NCBI GenBank assembly: GCA_031277045.1
Contig: JAISLX010000133.1
Coordinates: forward strand, 1 to 21,173
Direction of reading: 5' to 3'
Source: Treponema sp.
GTDB lineage: Bacteria; Spirochaetota; Spirochaetia; Treponematales; Breznakiellaceae
Length of the DNA stretch: 21,173 nucleotides
In this document: positions 7,858 to 14,352 of the stretch, piece after piece
Numbering within the stretch: the first letter of the stretch is position 1
How the letters are laid out: each line of letters begins with the position of its first letter
Program-made: the position numbers and the translations under genes
Notes under the pieces: model-generated
Database searches by the model: none
Seen by the model: only the letters and a program-made list of their open reading frames with translations
Told to the model about the DNA's origin: nothing

Positions 7858-8159
7858 GCCGGCTTCAAAATCAGTTGTTTTGTAACCGGCCTTCGCGGTT
7901 TTTGAAGCTTTCAGCCTTCCGCTAAAATCCACGGACTGAAAAGTCCGGCAAAACCGCTGTTTTTATGCCGCGGTTCCAATCCTGGAACCACTTCAAATAA
8001 CAAGGCTTTCCCAAAACCCGGTTATTTTGGAAAAGCCTCCGGTACGAACCAATTTAAAAACCTGGCTGGCTTTGAAATTGGCTTCGAGGGGAACGGTCCG
8101 CTGTCCCGTTTAATCCAAAGCAGCTGTCTCAAACCCTGGGGTTTTAAGGCAGCCGCTGC
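7858..8159. repeat. tandem array of seven possible hairpins
   Basis: The hairpins, in order, are as follows. H1 7858-7890 pairs GCCGG/CCGGC and CAAAA/TTTTG. H2 7895-7957 pairs GCGGTTTT/AAAACCGC and encloses GGACT-GAAA-AGTCC (7933-7946). H3 7972-7989 is GGTTCC/GGAACC. H4 8003-8038 has 14-bp arms with one mismatch. H5 8049-8081 is CCAATTT/AAATTGG. H6 8092-8110 is AACGG/CCGTT. H7 8120-8159 pairs GCAGC/GCTGC around AAACCC-TG-GGGTTT. The stems are spaced with little gap between them. This could be an accumulation of repetitive palindromes or one structured RNA leading into yajC on the minus strand. Confidence 0.55.
8003..8038. repeat. copy 1 of a dispersed palindromic repeat
   Basis: AGGCTTTCCCAAAA (8003-8016) and TTTTGGAAAAGCCT (8025-8038) pair at 13 of 14 positions around CCCGGTTA. 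Very similar sequence occurs at 19042-19064 (AAACCCGGTTA followed by TTTTGGGAAAA) and at 19177-19213, which ends with the same TTTTGGAAAAGCCT. Three related copies in 21 kb, all intergenic, indicate a repeat family. Confidence 0.6.
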
Positions 8160-8177
8160 GGAACAGATTAGCACGAT

Positions 8178-8205
8178 AAAAAACTCCGGGTCAACCAGCC
8201 TTGAC
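8178..8205 (-). terminator. weak candidate terminator of mutS
   Basis: On the minus strand GTCAA-GGCTGG-TTGAC (8205-8190) is followed, after six bases (CCGGAG), by six T residues (8183-8178). The stem is only five base pairs and the gap before the T-run is longer than usual, so this is tentative. It lies about 80 bases past the mutS stop. Confidence 0.3.
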
Positions 8206-8286
8206 GGTCAGATTTTATAAGGCGTTGCGCCGGGGGAATTCACGCGAACAACGCGGCAGAGCGCCTGCGGATCCGGGCCTTTTTCA

Positions 8287-11028
8287 TCAGGAATCAAAAA
8301 GTCCGGGACCCTCCGGGCAGGCGGAGGATTTATCTCTGGGGGAGGATCTCTTAAACGGCAGGATATCGCCGGCACGGGGAATATCGCCCAGGAGTTCCTG
8401 CCAGCCTTTGACGTGGTTCAGGGTTTCAAGGGGGGTAGTGGTGTTCAGATCCAACTGTTTTACCTCGCGGGCCAGAATCAAAAGCGGGGGGGGGATGGGG
8501 GCCGCGTTCTCAGGCGGAACGGCGTCCGGCGCTTCACCGGAGGGCAGACCGGTTCCGGGGAGGCGGGCCGTGATGGTTCCCCCGTTCCACTCCATAACGG
8601 CCTGGGCACGGCGCAACACCGGCTCCGGAAGCCCTGCCATGCGGGCCACGTAAAGGCCGTAGGATTCTTCGGCAGGGCCTTCTTTAAGGCGGCGGAGAAA
8701 CCGGATTTCACCGTCCTTGTTGAGAACTTCCATGGAACGGTTCACCAGGCGGGGATGTGCGATACGGGAAAGTTCGTGGTAGTGGGTAGCAAAGAGGGTA
8801 CGGCACTTAACTCGGTCCAGAAGGTCTTCGCTGACCGCCCATGCTATTGAAAGTCCGTCCCTGGTACCGGTTCCCCGGCCCACTTCGTCCATGATCACGA
8901 GGCTTTTTTCCGTGGCCGTGTTGAGGATATAGGCGGTTTCGTTCATTTCCGCCAGAAACGTGGATTCTCCCCTGGCCAGGTTGTCCGAAGCCCCCACGCG
9001 GCAGTAAATCCGGTCCGCTATTCCGATACGGGCTTCCCGGGCGGGAACAAACGACCCTGTCTGGGCCATAAGGACAATAAGAGCCGCCGCCCGCAAATAG
9101 GTGGACTTTCCCGCCATGTTGGGGCCGGTTATCAGGGCAAAGGAAAAACAATCCCCCCCTCCGCTGCCCAGGATCACATCGTTGGGGATAAACTCCCCCG
9201 CGGGCAGGTGGGCTTCCACCACCGGATGCCGGCCCTCCAGAATCAGAAGTTCCGCGCTGCGGTCCACCTGGGGACGGACCCAGCGGCGGACCGTGGCGGA
9301 CCGGGCCAGGGACTGGGCCGCGTCCAGTTCCGCCAGCAGCGCGGCCGCCGCCAAAAGTTCCTCAAGACGGCTTTGGGCTTCCGCCCGCAGCGCGAGGAAC
9401 AGATCCCGTTCCAGGTTGATGATCCGGTCCTGGGCGCCGTTGATATCCGATTCCAGGGAAGCAAGGCGGTTGCTCGTAAAGCGTTCGGCCCCGGCAATTC
9501 CCTGACGGCGGATAAAATGAGCCGGTACTTTGCCTAAATGGGCTTTGGCGACTTCCATGTAGTACCCGATGATCCGGTTATAGCGGATTTTAAGCCCCGG
9601 AATACCGGTTTGCCGCCGTTCTTCCTCCAGGTACTCCTCTAAAAGCTGCCGCCCGTTATCCCGAAGCCCCCTCAACTCGTCCAGTTCCCCGTTGTAGCCG
9701 TCCCGTATCAGGTTTCCCTCGGTAAGAAGAATCGAAGGATCATCCGCCAGGGCCCGGCCAAGAAGGTCCCTAAGCCCCAGAAGCCGCGCCAGGCCCCCCT
9801 TTCCGGATTCGGGATCGCGCCGGGAGTACAAGGTCCGGGCCGGGGGATTTTCAAAAGGCAGACTGAGGTTTTCAACCGCGGCGCAAATCAAATTCAGCGC
9901 GTCCAGCGCGTTTTTTACCGCCAGCATATCCTTGCCGTGGGCCTTTTCCATAGCTACCCGGCCGCTTAACCGTTCAAGGTCCGGCGTTTTGCCCAGGAGA
10001 TCCCGCAGAGTCCCCAGCCTTCCCTGATCCCGGTAGAGGGCTTCCACCATGTCGAGGCGGGCCTCGATGATCCCGGTTTTCTGAAGGGGATGAAGGATAC
10101 GCCACTTCAAAAGCCGCCGGCCCATAGCGGTCTTGGTTTCGTCCATTACCTCCAGCAGGGAATAACGGGAATCCTCGTCACGGAGGTTTCTGACCAGTTC
10201 CAAATTCCGCTGGGTCGATTCGTCGATGCCCGTGTACTCGCTGTCCCGGTACACCACAATGCCGCGGACGTGGGGAATCATGGTCTTGGCGGTATCGTCC
10301 AGGTACTCCAGCAGAACCCCGGCGGCGAGGATCTCCGCGCCAGAATCCTCAAGGCCAAAAGACCGCAGATTGGACACCTTAAACTGGCGGCACAATCGTT
10401 CCCGGCTCCGGTCCTGGTCGAACAGCCAGTCCGCCCAGCGGTTTACCACCAAATTCGGCCGCTCGCGGATTGCCTTGGCGATGTCCCCTTTTTCTTCGAG
10501 CAGCGATTCCTGGACGATAAGCTCCCGAATCTGGAGCCGTTCAAATTCCTGGCGCAGCTTTCCGGGCCCCCCGCGGGGGAAGGACGTAACCCGGAAATCG
10601 CCGGAGGAAATGTCAATGCAGGCGAAACCTAGGGAGTTGAGGTGCAGGGCCAGGCCCGCAAGGTAATTCGCGCTTCCCTTGTCCAGGTAATCCTCGTCAA
10701 GGGCGGTGCCGGGGGTAACTACCTCCACAACCCGGCGCTCGATCAGGCCTTTGCCCGGCTCGGAAAGCTGTTCGCAGATCGCCACTTTCTTCCCGTGTTT
10801 GAGAAGCTTGGCAATATAAGTCCGGGCGGCGTGATAGGGGATTCCGCACATAGGAAGCCCGTTCCGGCTGGTCAGGGTAAGGCCGAGCAGGGCGGATACC
10901 TCCAGCGCGTCTTCGGCAAACATCTCGTAGAAGTCCCCCAAACGAAAAAACAGTACCTCTCCCGGATGTTCATGCTTGATCCGCCGGTACTGATCCCGCA
11001 TGGGTGTAGAAGACGCGCCTTGATTCGT
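8287..11028 (-). CDS. mutS: DNA mismatch repair protein MutS, apparent ACG start
   Basis: Recognises base mismatches and small loops and starts repair. Counted from ATG 11001 there are 904 residues. They include GDFYEMF (mismatch-wedge Phe24 and Glu26), the Walker A motif GPNMAGKST (Lys632) and the Walker B motif SLVIMDEVGRGTGTRDG, so all catalytic parts are present. ATG 11001 has no ribosome-binding site and cuts off the conserved N-terminal STPM. The in-frame upstream codons read TNQGASSTPMRDQY. A perfect AGGAGG (11039-11034) lies five bases before an ACG at 11028, where the start would be expected. I therefore extend the gene to 11028 (913 residues). No ATG, GTG or TTG exists in frame between the skp stop and 11001. 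A C9 tract (8486-8494 on the plus strand is G9) lies near codon 836. It follows skp by 29 bp. Confidence 0.95.
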   Translation of the reverse strand, partial: TNQGASSTPMRDQYRRIKHEHPGEVLFFRLGDFYEMFAEDALEVSALLGLTLTSRNGLPMCGIPYHAARTYIAKLLKHGKKVAICEQLSEPGKGLIERRVVEVVTPGTALDEDYLDKGSANYLAGLALHLNSLGFACIDISSGDFRVTSFPRGGPGKLRQEFERLQIRELIVQESLLEEKGDIAKAIRERPNLVVNRWADWLFDQDRSRERLCRQFKVSNLRSFGLEDSGAEILAAGVLLEYLDDTAKTMIPHVRGIVVYRDSEYTGIDESTQRNLELVRNLRDEDSRYSLLEVMDETKTAMGRRLLKWRILHPLQKTGIIEARLDMVEALYRDQGRLGTLRDLLGKTPDLERLSGRVAMEKAHGKDMLAVKNALDALNLICAAVENLSLPFENPPARTLYSRRDPESGKGGLARLLGLRDLLGRALADDPSILLTEGNLIRDGYNGELDELRGLRDNGRQLLEEYLEEERRQTGIPGLKIRYNRIIGYYMEVAKAHLGKVPAHFIRRQGIAGAERFTSNRLASLESDINGAQDRIINLERDLFLALRAEAQSRLEELLAAAALLAELDAAQSLARSATVRRWVRPQVDRSAELLILEGRHPVVEAHLPAGEFIPNDVILGSGGGDCFSFALITGPNMAGKSTYLRAAALIVLMAQTGSFVPAREARIGIADRIYCRVGASDNLARGESTFLAEMNETAYILNTATEKSLVIMDEVGRGTGTRDGLSIAWAVSEDLLDRVKCRTLFATHYHELSRIAHPRLVNRSMEVLNKDGEIRFLRRLKEGPAEESYGLYVARMAGLPEPVLRRAQAVMEWNGGTITARLPGTGLPSGEAPDAVPPENAAPIPPPLLILAREVKQLDLNTTTPLETLNHVKGWQELLGDIPRAGDILPFKRSSPRDKSSACPEGPGLFDS

Positions 11029-11039
11029 AAGGACCTCCT
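11026..11039 (-). promoter_or_regulatory. ribosome-binding site and ACG codon deciding the mutS start
   Basis: The minus strand reads AGGAGG, TCCTT, ACG. The Shine-Dalgarno is perfect and its spacing is ideal, but the codon in the start position is ACG, one transition away from ATG. The first canonical start (ATG 11001) is 32 bases from the Shine-Dalgarno. Confidence 0.6.
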
Positions 11040-11057
11040 GCCAGGCCCTTATATTCG

Positions 11058-11582
11058 CTAACGGCCTGCCTTGGATATTAAATTCTGTATCAGCTTCTCC
11101 GTAATATCAACAGTTGGACTATACCATAATATACCAGAATTTTCTTTCACGCTAAGTACGGTGCTGTAACCTTCGCTTTCCGCGATATAACGGATCTCGT
11201 CATAGACCTGTTCCAAAAACGAATTCGACTGGGAAAGTCTGTTCTTGCGGTTCTCAAGTTCGGCGGTTTTTACCTGATAGTACTCCCTCAGGGCCTCGGT
11301 CCGGCGGTATATCTGGTTTTCCAGCGCCAGGACCTCGGCCTCGTCCCCCCGCGTTTCCGCGTTTACCTTGCGGGACTGAAGCTCCTGAATTTCCGCGGAT
11401 CTCCGGTCCACCTCCCGCTGAACCTGGGCGCTGGCGTCTTCCCATTCCCGAACGGCCCGGGAATCCCGCAAAAAGGCCATATAAACACGGGACAGATCCA
11501 CCACCGCGAAGCGGGTAAGCTGTTGAGCCTGAACCGGGATCTGGAAACACAGCAAACCAAGTACCAGTACACGCGCTTTCAC
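11058..11582 (-). CDS. skp: periplasmic chaperone Skp/OmpH
   Basis: Holds unfolded outer-membrane proteins in the periplasm and passes them to BamA. The 174-residue precursor has a signal peptide (VLVLGLLCFQIPVQA, probable cleavage after residue 19). RFAVVDLSRVYMAF follows, which matches the family N-terminus (usually 'iavVdvqkv'). A long charged helical stretch at about residues 42-130 forms the coiled-coil tentacles. The C-terminus returns to a beta segment (YSTVLSVKENSGILWYSPTVDIT), typical of OmpH. The start is GTG at 11582, preceded by AGGAG six bases upstream; this ribosome-binding site overlaps the bamA stop codon. It sits nine bases after bamA and is clearly co-transcribed with it. 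Confidence 0.9.
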   Translation of the reverse strand: MKARVLVLGLLCFQIPVQAQQLTRFAVVDLSRVYMAFLRDSRAVREWEDASAQVQREVDRRSAEIQELQSRKVNAETRGDEAEVLALENQIYRRTEALREYYQVKTAELENRKNRLSQSNSFLEQVYDEIRYIAESEGYSTVLSVKENSGILWYSPTVDITEKLIQNLISKAGR

Positions 11583-11591
11583 TACGATCTC

Positions 11592-14096
11592 CTAATAATT
11601 CATGACGAAAGAAAGAACCCAATCCAGGCCGCCCAGAGCGGAATCCCTGCCCCCTATGGAACCGGGCTCCCATTGGACATGCCCGTCCTGGGTCCTGAAA
11701 CGCTTGGCGAGACTAAAACGGAGCGGGAACTGGGGAATGGTAAAACGGATACCCCCCCCAAGGCTGTAACGCAGACTATCGAGATCAAAATTCGTAAAAA
11801 ATTCCCCCGGGGTTGGGCTGACTCCGGCAACGTCGAAAAAGAAATCCCAGGCCAGCACCCCGGGCACAAGGGGAATCCGCAGTTCCGCCCAGTTTTCCCA
11901 CAGGGCCATGCCCTTATGACTATATTCGGATTGCCAGCCCCGGCCCACGAACATGCCGTCCACCGCCAGTTGGTTGGCCCGCTCGACAGCGGCCACCGGC
12001 TGACCGGGCTGCCGCATGATAAAAGAGAGGCCCGTATGCAGGCCGCCGATAAGCTTAAAGCTCCAATGTTCCCCCACGGGGATGTTGAGGAGGGTATGAA
12101 AGTACTCCGCCCTGGTGTCGCTGCGGATGTACTTTTCCCGTTCCACAGGCAGGATCCCGTACACGCCAAAACGCTGGCTGGCAAAGTACCCGGCGGAAGG
12201 ATCGTAGTAGATGTCCCGCTGGTCCAGACTCAGCGAAACCCAGACGGAATTGGCGGGGGTGGGTTTGTTGTTGTCCCTGCGAATGGTAGGATCGAAAGGC
12301 CGGTACAAGTCCGCGTCGTAGGTGTTTACGATAAGCCCTGTCCGCAGCCCCAGCCCTGAGGACAGGATGCCCAGCGGAGTAAGCCAGCGGTAACCGGTGG
12401 AAAGCCCCAGGGAAAAGTACCACTGGTTGTAGCGCATAAGAAATTCCGAAGGGTAGGAACTGGCCGTTTCATATTCCGCGTGCGTGTTGAAACCGTCGGG
12501 AAAGGCGTATGTCTCGTCCCCGTTGAAAAACGGCGCGACATTATCCATCGGCGTAAGCTTTTGAACGTGCGAAACGGAGAAATCCGCCCCCAGGGACAGG
12601 GGCAGGCCGAGGATATAGCGGTGGGTATAGGTAAGCGCCAGGTTCTGGGTATCCGGGGAAGCGTTTAACTCCACCCCCAGGCTGTTTCCCAGACCCAGGA
12701 AATTGCGGTCGTTGAGGCGCAGCATCCCCGAAACGGGAAACTGGCTGGGATCGGCGGTGCCGGAAAAGGTAAGGCCGAACTGGATATCCGTGGTGGACTG
12801 TTCCTCGACCCGAAAGACCAGGTCCATCAGGCTTTCGGCGCTTCCCGGCCCTATTTCGGGAACAATCGCGGAAAAGTACTGCAGGTTATAGAGGTTCCGC
12901 ATCGCGTCGGCGATTTTGGTTTTGGAGAACACGTCCCCCGCTTCCAGCGGTATTTCCCGCAGGATAACGTGCGTTTTTGTTTTTTCGTTCCCCAGGACCC
13001 GGATGCTTTCGATGTGGGCCCGGCCCCGCTCAACAATATTGATGTTATAGGAGATCTCGTTGTCTCTCCGTATTTCTTCCCTTGTAATGCTGTTAAAAAT
13101 GTACCCGCTTTCGTAATAGAGGTCCGCGATCCGCTGCAGGTCCGCTTCCAGCCTGCTAGCCCGCAGGTCTTCCCCCACTTTGGAGTAAATCTGCCGCTGC
13201 AGTTGTTCGGTGGAAAAAATGCTGTTCCCCGTAAACGTGATGCCCCCGAAGATAAAACGATCCCCTTCGTGAATGTTGAACGTGAGGATAAGACTTTTGC
13301 CGTCCTTTTCGCCGGTAACTTCTTCCCTGCCTACGTCCCGAACTTCGGCGTCAACAAAACCCCGGTCCCGGTAGTACTGGGCAATGGCATCACGATCCGC
13401 GAGAAGCAGGGCCTCCTGAAAAGTTCCGGCGTTGAGAAAGGCCTTGGCTTTCAGCGAAAGCTGGCCCCGGAGGGTCCGCTCGGAAAACGCGCTGTTCCCC
13501 TGAAAACGGATTTCCTGGACGGTAAGCTGTTCCCCTTCGGTGATGTAGAAAGTAACGGCCGCTTCCCCATCGGCATTGTTCTGGATATCCGAACGAACCG
13601 TTACCCGGGTATAACCCTTTTCAAGGTACTTGTTGACCAGCGCCTGTTCCTCGTTTTCAACCTGGCGCGGATCCGCCCGGTCCCCGGTTTTCAGCGTAAC
13701 AACGTCCAACAGTTCGCCGGAACGGATATGGCTGTTTCCCGTGAAAGTGATCCGTGAGACAACCGGCCGCTCGACAACAACGAAACGGAGGACGGTCGCG
13801 GTACGTTCCGCGTTCGAAGGAACCGTATCGGGGGTAAGCATCTCGAAAAAACCCAGCGCGAAGAGCCGGATTTGGAGTTCCTCCACCAGTTCGTAGCTGT
13901 AGCTCTGCCCGATATAAGCGTCCAGAATCCCCTCCAGGTCCTGAAGGCTGGTATGGCGGAGACCGGAAAACACAATATCCTGAATGGGTTTACCCAGGTA
14001 CCACTCCTCCCCCTCCTGGGCGGGGACGGATAAAACATTCACCAGGGCGAAAAAAACAATCACGATCAGGTTATACAGGACAAAACTACGGCGCAT
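11592..14096 (-). CDS. bamA: outer membrane protein assembly factor BamA (Omp85)
   Basis: Inserts beta-barrel proteins into the outer membrane. The 834-residue precursor has a signal peptide (residues 1-27, ending VPAQ). Five POTRA domains follow at about 37-110, 111-188, 190-276, 280-356 and 358-432, each with a recognisable 'I.F.GN' strand (ITFTGNS, IRFQGNS, ITFTGNS, IRVLGNE). A 16-stranded barrel follows (about 435-834). The usual VRGF motif of loop 6 appears as VGRGW near residue 707. A long polar segment around residues 525-560 is probably a surface loop in the position of the immunodominant loop of T. pallidum BamA. The C-terminus ends in Tyr rather than the usual Phe. ATG 14096 follows AGGAG five bases away. 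Confidence 0.96.
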   Translation of the reverse strand: MRRSFVLYNLIVIVFFALVNVLSVPAQEGEEWYLGKPIQDIVFSGLRHTSLQDLEGILDAYIGQSYSYELVEELQIRLFALGFFEMLTPDTVPSNAERTATVLRFVVVERPVVSRITFTGNSHIRSGELLDVVTLKTGDRADPRQVENEEQALVNKYLEKGYTRVTVRSDIQNNADGEAAVTFYITEGEQLTVQEIRFQGNSAFSERTLRGQLSLKAKAFLNAGTFQEALLLADRDAIAQYYRDRGFVDAEVRDVGREEVTGEKDGKSLILTFNIHEGDRFIFGGITFTGNSIFSTEQLQRQIYSKVGEDLRASRLEADLQRIADLYYESGYIFNSITREEIRRDNEISYNINIVERGRAHIESIRVLGNEKTKTHVILREIPLEAGDVFSKTKIADAMRNLYNLQYFSAIVPEIGPGSAESLMDLVFRVEEQSTTDIQFGLTFSGTADPSQFPVSGMLRLNDRNFLGLGNSLGVELNASPDTQNLALTYTHRYILGLPLSLGADFSVSHVQKLTPMDNVAPFFNGDETYAFPDGFNTHAEYETASSYPSEFLMRYNQWYFSLGLSTGYRWLTPLGILSSGLGLRTGLIVNTYDADLYRPFDPTIRRDNNKPTPANSVWVSLSLDQRDIYYDPSAGYFASQRFGVYGILPVEREKYIRSDTRAEYFHTLLNIPVGEHWSFKLIGGLHTGLSFIMRQPGQPVAAVERANQLAVDGMFVGRGWQSEYSHKGMALWENWAELRIPLVPGVLAWDFFFDVAGVSPTPGEFFTNFDLDSLRYSLGGGIRFTIPQFPLRFSLAKRFRTQDGHVQWEPGSIGGRDSALGGLDWVLSFVMNY

Positions 14097-14166
14097 CTTT
14101 ACTCCTATTCCGGGGAAATATGTACAGGCGGCCTGCCGTGCGCGTGATCTTTCCCGTATTTACGCG

Positions 14167-14185
14167 AAAAATCCCGGCTGCCGGG
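14167..14185 (-). terminator. terminator-like hairpin in the bamA leader
   Basis: On the minus strand CCCGG-CAG-CCGGG (14185-14173) is followed by A and five T residues (14171-14167). The stem is short but wholly G-C. It lies about 70 bases before the bamA start and after the likely tamB terminator, so it would act only on a transcript that begins between the two, as an attenuator, or as a second backup terminator. Confidence 0.35.
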
Positions 14186-14209
14186 CCGCGCCGGCGATTC
14201 GCTGCCCGC

Positions 14210-14229
14210 ATATTCACCCGCGTGAATAT
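14210..14229. promoter_or_regulatory. perfect 8-bp inverted repeat upstream of bamA
   Basis: ATATTCAC (14210-14217) and GTGAATAT (14222-14229) are separated by CCGC. AT-rich arms round a short centre suit a dimeric repressor site better than a terminator. It lies 114 bases upstream of the bamA ATG. No regulator can be named. Confidence 0.4.
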
Positions 14230-14300
14230 CTATACCCCGCAAACTGTTAAAAGACGCCGGATAATCGCGGGTGTCAGGGCTTTTTTAACGGAAAAACCAC

Positions 14301-14352
14301 AAAAAACACGAGCGGCAGGCCGCCGGGGTCCGTTCCCGCCGTCAGACCCCGG
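14301..14352 (-). terminator. candidate terminator of tamB
   Basis: Directly after the tamB stop (minus strand), CCGGGGTC (14352-14345) can pair with GACCCCGG (14330-14323). A second hairpin, GCGGC-CT-GCCGC (14323-14312), follows and is itself followed, after five bases, by six T residues (14306-14301). A further T5 lies beyond. Together they probably end most tamB transcripts before bamA. Confidence 0.5.

Larger units (their letters stand above)
7829..8286. other. 458-bp intergenic region between mutS and yajC
   Basis: No gene found. Bases 7858-8159 form a run of seven potential hairpins (separate entry). Bases 8160-8286, next to mutS, hold weak terminator-like structures: GTCAA/TTGAC at 8190-8205 and GGCG-TTG-CGCC at 8221-8231. 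The yajC promoter must lie here, but the only fair hexamer pair would place the transcription start within the ribosome-binding site. Confidence 0.65.

Noticed and set aside
7840..7868. TTGAAG-17-TATAAG as the yajC promoter (minus strand)
   Set aside because: The start would fall near 7833, after the AAGGA ribosome-binding site, so the message would lack it. More likely a chance match in AT-rich DNA.
12969..13757. 262-codon plus-strand ORF opposite bamA
   Set aside because: It is antisense to the POTRA-coding part of bamA. The composition follows from the other strand and there is no ribosome-binding site.
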